Shown: one piece after another, positions 51,605 through 62,033 of the stretch
How the letters are laid out: the number at the start of each line of letters is the position of its first letter
How positions within the stretch are numbered: position 1 is the first letter of the stretch
Source of the DNA: Dendrophyllia cribrosa
Lineage: Eukaryota > Cnidaria > Anthozoa > Scleractinia > Dendrophylliidae
Direction of reading: 5' to 3'
DNA: 64,000 nt
Assembly (NCBI GenBank): GCA_024195265.1
Contig: JAJLRJ010000011.1
Coordinates: 3,006,866 to 3,070,865, forward strand
The notes under the pieces: generated by a model
Database searches by the model: none
What the model saw: the letters and a program-made list of their open reading frames with translations, nothing else
What the model was told of the DNA's origin: nothing
Position numbers and translations under genes: made by a program

Positions 51605-54600
51605 ATGCTCCCCAGTCAGATTCGACAAAAGAAGGTAAGTGATCTCAGTTGGCTCAAACGCAGCTCATAATTTTTCCCTTGAAGTGATTTTTTGTGATTC
51701 TTTGTGGTGGCACGAAGGCCACAGGAGGTGCGGGATCAATAGTAAGCTTTATGTTTAGTGACTTTATAATTACTGTATGGTACCTCCGTGTTTTGCATTT
51801 TATGGAAATGATAGTCATTCACTCATCTTCCTCATGCCCACTGGCCATAACAACGTAGTCAGTTAATATTATGTGCTACTTCTGAAGATTTTTGACAATA
51901 TACATGTGCGTTCTAATTTTGGAGATTCGGGTACATTTAAGGTACAGTATGTGGACCCTGGTCCGGCACTAAACAACATAATTTCGTATATCTTACGTGA
52001 ATCGGCACTTCATGAGCTAAAATTTTGCATGGAGATAGCTTTTATGGTTGTCTATTACATCTCAACCTGAAAACCTCCTTCCTCAAATACTTTTCTCGTA
52101 ATTCGAAAAATAGTGGTCTTGCTCGCGGGCCCTTGGACCGGCATTGTGGCCCCAGGTCCGGTACATCTTATAAGGACACGAAAAGTAACCCCTGATGCCG
52201 ATAATTTCGCAAGAGTTGGCAAGAGAATGTGTTTTTTAATAGTATTGTACTGATTTGTATTATTCCTGATATATTTAAGCTGAATTTTTTTGGGAAGGCA
52301 TTCTGAAAATTTTGCGGGCACTCAAGACATATCAGCCAAAACAGTCCACTTTTTCCTTTTTAGCAATATATTAGAGATTTATCAGTTAATTTTTGTTTTT
52401 CCATTGCTTTTGGGTATGGTAATATATGCTAATGAATTTGAAACAAAGGAAAAACAAAAATTAACTGAGATAAAAAATTAACTACAACATATACGCCTAA
52501 AGCGTTACCTTAATATCATTTTCGACTAAATAACAAAAATATTCATTGTAGTTAATAATATTATATTTTACTTCCAGGTCAACTTTAGGCGAAAAATTGT
52601 GAATAAGCACATTTAAATTTCCCAAGCGATATTAGTGCCGGACCAGGGGCCACCAAGCGAGAGTTGTTGGCATTTTTCAAAAGACGATAAAACGAAACAT
52701 TCAAACGCCACAGCGAATTCATTTTCATCAATAGAAAACTTATTCTTACGGACTTTATTTGACAAAAAAACGTAGGTTTACTATTGTGTTTTTAATATTT
52801 ACTAGTGTAATGAATATAGCTATGCTGTTCACGGACCCTTGAAATAAAAAGCATGAAAAAAGACCAACAGACGGTACTTGTCAACAAACTGGAATTTCGC
52901 GCCTTCGGCAACAGCAGGAAAGCCAAAAAAACTAATGTTAAAGAAGACTAATCGATAAATCTGCTGGCTTTGGCTTGTCAAAGCACGTAATTAGGGACAC
53001 ACCCCCTCGCATGGTTTTCGTCAGTGTCAGGTTTCTTCTGCGTTCTATACATGTGTTTTCGTCTCAAAGGTCATTTGCGGTCTCCACTTGATTGTTTTAC
53101 CCTACCCCCTCTCCCAGGGGGTAATTTTCTTCTTTCGCCTGTCATCAATAAAGATTGTTTTGCCCCAAACATCTCTCGCTTTCTCTTGTGTGGTAACTAA
53201 TTATCAAACACTTTTATTTTTCGTCGTATTTTATTTACCGAAGAAAAGTTACATCATATTCGTGCAAGTGCCGGCCCAAGGTCCTGTCGGTCCAGGGTCC
53301 ACATACTGTACAATTTGGAGCAAACTCCCCTGTCATACATGAAATGCTTGTTTGATGTATTAATTCATTAAATAATCTATGTATATAGAAAAAAGAAGCA
53401 GTACGTAGACTTTCACAGGGTTCTGGAGGTTCTACATCACATGGTCCTGGACAATGGCCTCAGCGAAGAAAATTCACAGGTACAATGTCCATGGCATGTT
53501 ACATTGTAGATCCAACTTATACGGGATACAGACCAGTATAATTATATAAAAAAGAACCACATGAATACAAACAAGCTTAAGGTAACACTGTTATAGGATT
53601 TTATCCACAGACTCTCAAGAGTTAGAACCATCTTGTACAGCATAATAAACAGTACCACACTTCCTCTGTTGATAAATGCCCCCTATGAAAACAGGAAAAT
53701 TTAATAAACACCCAGGGTATTTAATAGAAAAAATAGCTAGCTTGACAATAGCATTATGATGATGGAGGGTTTGCGGTGATGCGGTTTTGCATTATTTTTG
53801 GTGCGGTTTTACAGGGAAAATTTTTTTGACATGTGGTATTGCGGTTTTATAAGACTAAGCATTTTGCGGTTTTCATAAATTTGGTAAATTTTGGATGCGG
53901 TGTTGCGATTTTTTACGTTTTTCTGCGCGGTTTTGCGGTTTTCGGACGACCCCCCCCCCCCCCCCCCCCCCCCCCAACGCCCAACAATTTGGGCTGTTAA
54001 CAGAAATGGAACAGTCATTGATAGAGTCAATTGAGAATCCTGACAATGGCTGAACTCGGATCCCTGGATTCAGAGTCTAGAGTGCTAACCATTACACCAT
54101 GGGACTCTACATTTAATTAAAAAGGGATTGTTGTACTTTTTAGATCAGCAGCTAACTCAGAGAGTTCAACCCAGTGGTACAGGCCAAACACCTGTAAAGA
54201 GAAGCCATGTTAGTCCACTACATCAGGTTGCTGTAAGCAGTGATGGCATAGAATCAAAGCTTGTTAAACCAGGTACAACAGCAGGGTTCAGCTTCGCCAC
54301 TGCAAAGCCTGTAATCAGCAGCAAGGCCTCTCTGTTCACACACAGTACAAGTGATGCTGTTTCTTCATTTTCAACTGTTCCAGGATTTGGATCAGCATTT
54401 CCTTCATTCACTGGTATGTTCAGTATATTATGTACAGTATATGTAGTTACAGTGTAATATAAAAAAAGCTGGTGCCAAAGAACTAGGAAAATGAGTTTGT
54501 TATAACAAGGATTCATTATATGTAGCAGGGTTTTTTCAATAAATTTTATTACAACTTGGCTGAAGAACAACATTCCTGATACTGAGGTCTTCATTATAAT

Positions 54601-56433
54601 GATTATAAAGGGGTTTGTTACTGACTGTGTTTTAAAATAAATAAAATAAATAAATAGGAATTTCAGTGGAATCCACAAGGTGGCTCTTACTTCCATTGTT
54701 TCCAGATCAAATTGGAATTTGAAAATGTTGGTGGAATTTGAAAATGCTGTGTGTTTTTCTTTTCTAGGTGAAGCATACATTGCATCATCAGCCAGTAGTG
54801 GTTTTGGATCAGGCTTTGGGATAAGTACATCCAACACAGAGTCCACTTCATCTCTTGCCCCAGCTGGTCCTAAGATTTTGTCCTCTTTAATTGCAACATC
54901 TCAATCATCGCATCCTATCTTTCCCAAAAGCACCTCGTCGACAGCCTTGGTTTCATCTACAGGAAGCACAAACACTGGCTCCATGTTCAAGCTGCCAGGT
55001 GATTCAGTCAAACAGCCATCTTCTGCCAGTCTGACCTTTGGTGGGTTCAGCAACTTAACAGGTTCTTCTACAAGTACTTCATCAGCAAGCACTACCTTGT
55101 CAAGCAAGATTTTTGACGATACCAGTGAAATCAAGACAAGTGCACCATCTTTAACCTTTGGAATGGCAGGGGCATCATCGCTTGAAGGAAATTCAAGTGT
55201 TTCTTCTTCTGTCTCTCAACCCCTTTTCCCAGTAATGTCACAATCTACTTCTGCACTTAGCACTTCAAAGATAAACAAACCACAATCAAGAACAGCAGGA
55301 ATGTTTGGACGCGCTTTTGCTACAGCAACAGTTGGACTCCAGGGAAATGAAACTAAAGAAAAAACTGCAGAGGAGAAGATCAGGGGCTTGGGGACTGCCA
55401 ATCTTACATCATTAGTCGTCAAGGATATCCCTGAAATGTACAACAAGAATGCATGGTTGAAGAGATTCTATTCACGATTTGGAGAAGTAACGAAGGTGGT
55501 GTGCACTGCTGCCAGAAAAAGTGCAACAATAACATTTAAAACACATGTGAGTTAAGGTTTATTATATACACATACATGTAACTGTAAGATGTACTGTACA
55601 TATGTTGTGCTGGAAAATTTTTCTGTTATATTATGTATCCTTATATATTCAGAGTAACATGACTGTTTTTCAGGAAGCTGCAGAGGCTGCTAAGAAAAGA
55701 GGAAAGATTTTAAGACCGGGGTTACCTCCTGTCATGATTTTCTGGAAGCAGCGGAGAAGGAGTGCAACATCAGGTACATACACGTCATGTATGTCCCACC
55801 AGACTGTCATTTGAGTGACTCGTACATTTGCATGAGTGTTATTCTTGATTGGTGCATTTTATTTCCTAATTCTTTTCTTTTCTTTCCTGACTCGGTGGAT
55901 GTACAACTGTACCTATAGTTGTTAAGTATTTATTTTGCTGGAGGAAATCTTAAACCCTAAAATTTGGTGGAAACAATACACTTCAAGGCTGGTACCTAAC
56001 AGGAGCCGAGGGCAACGTCATGGTAACTGACATACAGGTGTAGGAACCAAACATTACACAGCCCAGGTTCATAGCATCTGTGCTTTAGGCTTGCAATTTC
56101 TGTAAGACAAGAGTTCTGTTCTTAAAAAAATTGGATCATTACATGTACACTGTAGCAATTGAGTTGTGATGGCCAATTACATGTTCACCTACATTATACC
56201 ACTCTCAACTTTCCTGGTTCAACACACACATAAACATGTATATAAATGAAATGACATGTACAGGTTTCCAGTTGCCTCCAGTTGTCAGGTTAAATTTGAA
56301 CATTCTTTTCACAGCCTAATTGTTTAACTTGTCAATGTTTGTTTTTATAGAGAGTGATCAGCAAAGTCCAGAAGTTGACAAGTCAGTTAGTAAAAGTCCA
56401 GAAAAAAGTATATTACGAAAGATACCAAACCAG
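51605..56433 (+). CDS. MCM3AP: MCM3AP/GANP-like protein, N-terminal six exons (gene continues beyond the Polinton)
   Basis: GANP/MCM3AP is the Sac3-type scaffold of the TREX-2 mRNA export complex at nuclear pores. Exons are 51605-51634, 53389-53479, 54144-54413, 54768-55546, 55674-55773 and 56351-56433, all in phase with GT..AG ends. The N-terminal half is Ser/Thr-rich with FG-type motifs (GFSFATAKP, PGFGSAFPSFTG, LTFGGFSNL, LTFGMAGAS), as in vertebrate GANP. Next comes the RRM-like domain (LVVKDIPEMYNKNAWL, RFGEVTKVVC, SATITFKTH, AAEAAKKRGKIL, MIFWKQRRR), which matches the GANP RRM. The Sac3 domain would follow but is outside the visible exons. Exon 1 encodes only ten residues (MLPSQIRQKK) and was chosen by phase and donor site, so the start is less sure than the rest. 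Confidence 0.8.
51942..53311. mobile_element. Inverted-repeat element in MCM3AP intron 1
   Basis: The ends GTACAGTATGTGGACCCTGG and CCAGGGTCCACATACTGTAC are inverted. Internal copies of CCGGACC/GGTCCGG words lie near 51958, 52130, 52160 and 52638. No target duplication is evident and no transposase was seen. It contains copy 2 of the 140-bp MITE. Confidence 0.6.
52381..52493. repeat. 140-bp MITE, copy 2 (left end truncated)
   Basis: It shares the core GGGTATGGTAATATATGC and the flanking AATGAATTTGAAACAAAGG with the copy at 40910-41049. The outer left TATATATGTTG end is not preserved. Confidence 0.7.
53590..53665 (-). repeat. Dispersed monomer repeat (MCM3AP intron 2)
   Basis: A partial unit with GATTTTATCCACAGACTC and ATAATAAACAGTACC belongs to the family at 9395-9690. 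Confidence 0.5.
53949..53975 (+). repeat. Poly-C run
   Basis: A run of about 27 C lies in MCM3AP intron 2. Its true length is uncertain. Confidence 0.85.
54048..54106 (-). pseudogene. tRNA-Gln-derived pseudogene or SINE head
   Basis: The minus strand reads TCCCATGGTGTAATGG, GTTAGCACTCTAGAC, TCTGAATCCAGGGATCC and GAGTTC. This matches the D arm, anticodon arm (CTG) and start of the T arm of tRNA-Gln. The 3' half of the T arm and the acceptor stem are absent, so it is not a working tRNA. It lies 37 bases before MCM3AP exon 3. Confidence 0.7.
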
Positions 56434-57307
56434 GTACATGTACTAGGATGCAGTAGTAAGGGGGGGCGCGATGGGGAACGAGTCAAATGTCCCTAACCAC
56501 ACCCATTTTTTTTTGGAATATGGGGAAGTCAAAAAAGTCCCTATATACGTCATCACTGACGTCAGCTGACGTTAACCCAACGTTATATAGGGGATTTTGA
56601 CTAGAATTATTTTTCAATTTTTTTTCAATTTTTTTTCAAATTTTTTTGAATTTTTTTTTGAAGTTTTTTTTCAATTTTTGATTTATATAGGTGATTTTGA
56701 GTATCGAATTTTTTCAAAAAATTTTTTGATTTTTTTCAAAATTTTTTTCAAATTTTTTTTTTTGGGGAAGTGGTCAAATTTCCCTGTGTACGATCCTCCT
56801 GGGGAATGAATTGGGGAAGTAGTCAAAATCCCCAATATGAAAGAAGAAGCCCACACAAAGATGAAAGTTCAATAACGTGTTTAATGAAAATCATCAACAA
56901 GAAAAAATTTCAAGGATTAACGCTTTCTTCTTTTCTCGAGTAACTTTCCGATCGGGGTTTGAGCAAAATTTATCTGGATGTTACGGTGATAAAAGCGCTT
57001 ATCATCGAGCGCTGAATAATTCTTTTAACAGAACATAATACAAGCAATCACTTGGTAATTAGACCGCATGAAAACCTTCAGGGCAAAAAATTCAAAGTCA
57101 GACATTTTCCGCGAAGACGTGTCGTAAATCGGGTTCTCTTTCTCTTTCGATTCCATCGCATGTTAGAACGAAAATCATCTTGGCTCGCCTCCGGGACATT
57201 CCGTGAATGAAAAAAGAAAAAAAAAAATAGTTTGAATTCAATACTCGCAGAAAACTCGTTTGAAAGAAGAAACGTGAAAGTATTTTAAACAAATCAAATT
57301 TTCCTCG

Positions 57308-57766
57308 CATGACGAATCGAGCAAAGACAAACAAACAAACTACGAACCTGCGGAAAGATTTTGCAGTACAAAAATCCCTTTCTTTTGCCGAAAAGGTTGT
57401 CCTTTTTCCAAAGCCACCTCTTAAACCTTCCACGAGGAGAGTTGTCTGATTTTTTAGCGAGGAACCATCTTTGTTTTCACGCCGTGAAAAAATCTTTCTT
57501 GTCTTTCTCAGAACAGCGTTTTCCTGGAAAAACCGGCATGACGAATCGAGCAAAGACAAACAAACAAACTACGAACCTGCGGAAAGATTTTGCAGTACAA
57601 AAATCCCTTTCTTTTGCCGAAAAGGTTGTCCTTTTTCCAAAGCCACCTCTTAAACCTTCCACGAGGAGAGTTGTCTGATTTTTTTAGCGAGGAACCATCT
57701 TTGTTTTCACGCCGTGAAAAAATCTTTCTTGTCTTTCTCAGAACAGCGTTTTCCTGGAAAAACCCG
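57308..57766 (+). repeat. 229-bp tandem duplication in the Polinton left end
   Basis: The copies 57308-57536 and 57537-57766 both start CATGACGAATCGAGC and are almost identical; the main difference is one extra T in a T-run. The frames inside it on both strands are duplicated by-products. Confidence 0.9.
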
Positions 57767-58247
57767 GCTTACGCCATCACTTGGCTCCAGACCACGCGCG
57801 AACCACCAGCGGGACCTGGCTCGACGATAAAAGAGTTTAAATTGAAATCGTCTCGTCCCAAGTGTTTGCGATAATCTTGCACCCATTACTGTTTTCTTCT
57901 GCCGAGCAGCTCGTCTGGCTTTGCGTTGTAAGCGAATGAGAGAAGAATGAAAAAAGAACAAAGCGCGAGCCTTTATAAAGGGAAAAAAAGCTGACACCAC
58001 CCCTCAGGCTACGAGGAAGCCCTTCGCTGACGTCTCTTGTCTTTGAAGGGCAATTTGTTTTGTCAACCAAGCGTTTCCAGAAAGTGAGAGTGCTTTTTGT
58101 TTTGTGTTTTTCTTGCTTGTTTTTCGTTTTCTTGTTTTCGAATGTTCTTGTTGATTTTTTTCATCACGTTTTTGACTTTTTTTTTTTGACTTTTTTTTTT
58201 GATGAATTCTTATTCAAAAAACCGGTTCGCTGACGCCATTTCTTCAT

Positions 58248-58255
58248 TATAAAAA
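58248..58255 (+). promoter_or_regulatory. TATA box of the GRF protein gene
   Basis: TATAAAAA lies about 65 bases before the ATG at 58319, with a TTCACTCATTC initiator-like stretch about 25-30 bases downstream. Confidence 0.5.
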
Positions 58256-58318
58256 TCGCTCCCCAAGTTCATTTTCACTCATTCTCCAGCTGAAGAACAA
58301 GAAGAAGAAAAGAAGAAG

Positions 58319-59101
58319 ATGCCGAAGAAGATGCCATTTGAAGAAAAAGTTTACATAGCCCCGAAGCGGAAATCTACCAAACCTGCGAAAGTTCCTGCGG
58401 GAAAGAAAAGAAAGAAAGAAAATGTTAAAGATATCATTAACAAAGCTAAAGATGTCGTAGAGTACATCACAATTGAAGCAGAAGGAAGAGCAAATGAAGC
58501 ACCATTGGCATCAATAGCCCCGTTTATACCTGACGCTCACACAGAAGTGAATGAACCTCTTATTCAAGATGTGGATCTAAACGTGGAACAACAAAATGCT
58601 GTCAATGCAATTGTTGGCAGCATTGGTCACATCACCCAGATGCAAATTGAGGATGCAGCTTCCAATAAGAACATTTTTTTAGTCTGCCCCTTTCATCTTG
58701 GACATTTGGAACAGAGAGTCAGCTCCCCAAACGGGTTTTGTTATCTGAAATGCCCTTATCAAGATTGTTGTGTGATCTGCGCAAAAGACAAGGCAGAGCT
58801 TTACATGCAAACTGTTCACGCTCAGTTGAATAGGGACATTAAGGAAAACTGGAAGCCTTTGCGTTGTTTCTGCAATGAAGTCTTGACCCTGAAGCAAAGC
58901 AATTCTGAGAAGAATCCAGGTCGAATCTATCTTGCTTGCAGAAAGAGAGAGTGTAAATACTTCCAATGGGGTGATCTCCCTTTGAACGAGAAAAACGGAG
59001 ACTATCACTTTAACCATGATCCCTTCCCTCTCCCCATGAAAGAATATGCAGGCAAAACCTTGATCAGAGATGCATGTGGCGCTTCAAACTTGTTTTCCTG
59101 A
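58319..59101 (+). CDS. Polinton GRF-type zinc-finger protein
   Basis: A protein of 260 residues. The N-terminus is Lys-rich with a nuclear-localisation-like GKKRKKENVK (about 30-45). A first Cys/His cluster follows near 122-155 (LVCPFHLGH, CYLKCPYQDCCVIC). A GRF zinc finger follows near 178-222 (LRCFCNEVLTL, NPGRIYLACRKRECKYFQW). GRF fingers bind single-stranded nucleic acid in other proteins; a replication or packaging role is inference. The frame ends at TGA 59099-59101. An adjacent frame from about 59083 to 59231 continues with protein-like sequence (DLKKQEEQKKRAKQ), so the C-terminus may have been truncated by a one-base indel. Confidence 0.7.
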   Translation: MPKKMPFEEKVYIAPKRKSTKPAKVPAGKKRKKENVKDIINKAKDVVEYITIEAEGRANEAPLASIAPFIPDAHTEVNEPLIQDVDLNVEQQNAVNAIVGSIGHITQMQIEDAASNKNIFLVCPFHLGHLEQRVSSPNGFCYLKCPYQDCCVICAKDKAELYMQTVHAQLNRDIKENWKPLRCFCNEVLTLKQSNSEKNPGRIYLACRKRECKYFQWGDLPLNEKNGDYHFNHDPFPLPMKEYAGKTLIRDACGASNLFS

Positions 59102-59424
59102 CTTAAAGAAACAAGAAGAGCAAAAGAAACGCGCAAAGCAGACGGAATCAGCGAGAGTGATCCAAGAAGCCTTTCCAAACACTTTTGGTTCTAGTCAGCC
59201 AAGTCACCCAAAATGTACTACTCTTTTTTGAAAAAAACGTTTGAAAAAACTTATCATTATTTCTATAAAAGGTTTAAATTGTTTGAATGTTGAATAAAAA
59301 TGAAACTGGGCAAAAAGGTTGTTTGATCTCTTGTGGAATTGGGTTCGATGGCGAGTCATGCCATGGGTATGTTCCTCTTTGTATAGACGCTGTAAAGAAG
59401 GGTTGAAACCTATTCCAATAGAAG

Positions 59425-59577
59425 ATGTTCGACAAACAATTGTTGTCGAAATACAATGATTCCAAAGCTATAGGCAGTTTAAGAGGAGTGGCACGATTTG
59501 CATCCTCCCAGGGAATTCCGCTGGGTCGAGCCAAACAATTGTTACAACAACATCCGCAAGAATTTAAACATGTTTGA
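59425..59577 (+). CDS. Small Polinton reading frame, 50 residues
   Basis: It starts MFDKQLLSKYNDSKAIGSL and continues GVARFASSQGIPLGRAKQL. The pattern faintly resembles the N-terminal region of the Polinton integrase (compare IKVARDTLDVSPSQAQTYL at 60986-61048). It may be a remnant of a duplicated integrase N-terminus. The upstream frame is closed by TAG. Confidence 0.3.
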   Translation: MFDKQLLSKYNDSKAIGSLRGVARFASSQGIPLGRAKQLLQQHPQEFKHV

Positions 59578-59831
59578 TGTCCACCATGTTTTGTAATCCC
59601 ACGCCACTTTGAAAACCAAGACTAAGACAACAGAGGTTTCATTCACATTGCACCAACGTTTTACTCAATAAAAAAAGTAAAGAGAAGAAAACATGGCTGC
59701 GATTGACAACAATGGCAAAAAAAAAAAACATTGATCAAACGGTTTTTTTTTTTCATTGAGCTTGAGGCTCGTGGGTCGTTTGTCCTCTCATGCAAACTTC
59801 GACGACCGTCAGTTTTTTTTTTTTATTTTTT

Positions 59832-60368
59832 TTATGGATCTAATCCCAAGTCCTTGCACGAGGAGCTGTCATCGCTGTCCACCTCATCTGTCCAATTATG
59901 ACCTAATTTCAGGCGCTGCCAGTCAAACACTTCATCGATGTTGACGTGCGTCAATCCTAATAGTTCATAGGTAAAGAACAGATCTTGACGTCGGAAGGAT
60001 AAAATTTCTTCCAAAATGCGTACGGTGACCACATCGGTTGACAACATGTTGCGCACAAATTGACAGTTTTCAGGGGTCCAGATCGGGTGTACGATACCAT
60101 TTTCATGCAGCTGATGCACCCATTCGTCGTACACATCTGGAAAAGTGACTTGTCGAAGAGCCCTACTAATGTTAGCTCGTAGATCGTGTAAGAACAACAA
60201 GGCTTCGGGTGACCAAATGGGGTTATCGGGCGGTTTCAATACCACATGATGTTGCATGCATTTTAATAATGCTACAATCCACCAACGCCGCCAAGGGCGA
60301 GCATTCAGACTCTGCGTAAACTCACTCTGAGAGTCCACTACCCCTTGACTCGTGAAAGGAGAAGTCAT
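59832..60368 (-). CDS. Polinton hypothetical protein, minus strand
   Basis: A protein of 178 residues with no recognised domain. It contains a repeated phrase pattern, NPIWSPEALLFLHDLR and HPIWTPENCQFVRNM, suggesting an internal duplication, and an acidic C-terminus (DEVDSDDSSS). The start has a TATATAAGG box at about 60405-60397 on the minus strand, 30-35 bases upstream. It is divergent from the gene at 60520 and shares a 150-bp promoter region with it. Confidence 0.6.
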   Translation of the reverse strand: MTSPFTSQGVVDSQSEFTQSLNARPWRRWWIVALLKCMQHHVVLKPPDNPIWSPEALLFLHDLRANISRALRQVTFPDVYDEWVHQLHENGIVHPIWTPENCQFVRNMLSTDVVTVRILEEILSFRRQDLFFTYELLGLTHVNIDEVFDWQRLKLGHNWTDEVDSDDSSSCKDLGLDP

Positions 60369-60519
60369 GTTTGGTGTAAAAAAGACTAAACGTTATCCTT
60401 ATATAGAAAACGCGAACTGTCAGTCCTACCAAAATCTTCTATAAAAAAAGAAACGACAAGGTATCAAAACAAATGGTAACACGTCAACAAAGAACACTTC
60501 AGCGCGCGAGATTAAAAAA
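60369..60519. promoter_or_regulatory. Divergent promoter between two Polinton genes
   Basis: TATATAAGG on the minus strand (60405-60397) faces the minus gene and TATAAAAAAA on the plus strand (from 60440) faces the plus gene. Confidence 0.5.
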
Positions 60520-60906
60520 ATGTCGAGAACGTCTGACGCCCAGATTGCTTTAAAAGATTGGTTGGGATGTGCCATTCTCTTTTTAGAAAGAGTCGACCCC
60601 CATTCTTTGGTGGACTTCAGCGATGATGCGTTACAAGAGCTAGAACCGGACGTAGCGTTTGCGCAACTGGTGACCAGAAACAAAGAGAAGAACGAACCGT
60701 TTACTTTGCTTCATTTGATGGCTTATTTAAGCGTTATGCGTCAATGTTTGTCCCTGGACGCTTACCGTGAACATCGTCGTTGGATATTTAAGCAACAACA
60801 ACAAGCATACATACCTAGTTTTGGACGTTTTGTGGCTCAATTTACAGTGAGTCTGACCCGGCGATTGATCCCTTTGGTGGTGCGCACCTGTTTGTTCCCC
60901 ATCTAA
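60520..60906 (+). CDS. Polinton hypothetical protein upstream of the integrase
   Basis: A protein of 128 residues with no recognised family; mostly helical composition (DAQIALKDWLGCAILFLERV, LLHLMAYLSVMRQCLSL). The start context is TTAAAAAAATG. It ends four bases before the integrase ATG. Confidence 0.6.
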   Translation: MSRTSDAQIALKDWLGCAILFLERVDPHSLVDFSDDALQELEPDVAFAQLVTRNKEKNEPFTLLHLMAYLSVMRQCLSLDAYREHRRWIFKQQQQAYIPSFGRFVAQFTVSLTRRLIPLVVRTCLFPI

Positions 60907-60910
60907 AAAA

Positions 60911-62029
60911 ATGAAGAAGGCCGAGCAGATGAGTCCTTTGGAAGACTTGTATTTGGATCTGGAGAGTCCTTACGCGTTGAGTGGAAATTTCAAGGAATTG
61001 ATCAAGGTGGCCCGCGACACGTTGGACGTCTCACCCAGCCAGGCGCAAACGTATTTACAAGGAGAACCCACTTTCACGTTACACCGTCCTCGTCAGGTAC
61101 GATTTCCACGCAGCAAGACGGTCGTGCCTCCGCAAGTGGATTATACCTGGCAGGCGGATCTTGTGGAAATGCAGGATGCCAAACTCATTGCCCAAAACAA
61201 ACGCACCCGATACCTACTGACGGTCATCGATGTGTTGTCCAAATATGCATGGGTCATTGCCTTAAAAAGCAAGAAAGGTAAGGCCACGGCAGATGCCTTT
61301 CGTTATTTGTTGGAGAATTCAGGAGGACGTAAGCCCGTCAACTTGCAGACGGATCAAGGGAAAGAATTCTACAACCAACACATGAAGCAATTACTGGACG
61401 AGTATAACATTCACCACTATTCCACTCGAGGTGAACCCAAAGCTGCTGTGGTCGAACGTTTCAATCGCACTTTGAAGGAATGGATGTACAAGTACATGAC
61501 AGCTCGCAACACCCCCAAATATTTGGAGGTCTTACCCTTGTTGGTGGACAAGTACAACACGCGCATTCACAGCCGCACTCAAATGGCCCCGGCCGATGTC
61601 ACTGACGACAATGCCTCGGTGGTCTGGAAGCGGTTGTTCAAACCCACCCCTGCCTTAGACCCTTACAAGTTTCGACCGGGGGATTTTGTGCGCACCACAA
61701 AACCCGTCAAGGGTAAAAAGAGTGCCTTTTCCAAGAGTTATCGGGGTAATTGGTCGCAAGACGTGTACACGGTGACCGATCGTCAACGGTCCTTGTACGA
61801 TGGTGTGAATTATTATAAGTTGGACACTTGGAAAGGTGATAAAGTACCTGGACGATTTTATGAACCTCAACTGCAAAAAGTACGAGCTCTTCCCAACCAA
61901 TGGCGGGTGAGTAAAAAGCTTAAATACAAGGGACGCGGACCCACTCGTCAAGTGTTAGTTAACTGGCAAGGACTTGCTCCCGATTATCAAACGTGGATAC
62001 CCGTCAAAGAGTTAAAAAAGTCCTCGTAA
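60911..62029 (+). CDS. Polinton integrase (retroviral-type, with chromodomain)
   Basis: A protein of 372 residues that integrates the element as a DNA intermediate. The DDE core has Asp83 (ADLVEMQD), Asp148 (QTDQGKEFYN) and Glu182 (VVERFNRTLKEWMYKYM), with 33 residues between the last two. The KYNTRIHSRTQMAP segment is typical of the family. Residues about 330-368 form a chromodomain-like end (QVLVNWQGLAPDYQTWIP) that would read chromatin marks. The frame is intact and all catalytic residues are present. It lies four bases after the preceding stop and four before the next ATG. Confidence 0.9.
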   Translation: MKKAEQMSPLEDLYLDLESPYALSGNFKELIKVARDTLDVSPSQAQTYLQGEPTFTLHRPRQVRFPRSKTVVPPQVDYTWQADLVEMQDAKLIAQNKRTRYLLTVIDVLSKYAWVIALKSKKGKATADAFRYLLENSGGRKPVNLQTDQGKEFYNQHMKQLLDEYNIHHYSTRGEPKAAVVERFNRTLKEWMYKYMTARNTPKYLEVLPLLVDKYNTRIHSRTQMAPADVTDDNASVVWKRLFKPTPALDPYKFRPGDFVRTTKPVKGKKSAFSKSYRGNWSQDVYTVTDRQRSLYDGVNYYKLDTWKGDKVPGRFYEPQLQKVRALPNQWRVSKKLKYKGRGPTRQVLVNWQGLAPDYQTWIPVKELKKSS

Positions 62030-62033
62030 AAAA

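Noticed and set aside
54223..54846. 207-codon minus-strand frame
   Set aside because: It lies antisense to MCM3AP exons 3 and 4 and spans the intron; the plus-strand exons have FG motifs and matching phases.
57098..58070. Several frames in the Polinton left end
   Set aside because: They repeat because of the 229-bp duplication, change strand and lack any motif.
59274..59534. 86-codon minus-strand frame in the Polinton
   Set aside because: It overlaps the plus-strand 50-residue frame at 59425, and neither composition nor motif favours it.
60905..60914. Programmed frameshift on the A7 run joining the 60520 gene and the integrase
   Set aside because: The stop codon is reached before the A-run, so slippage there cannot bypass it.
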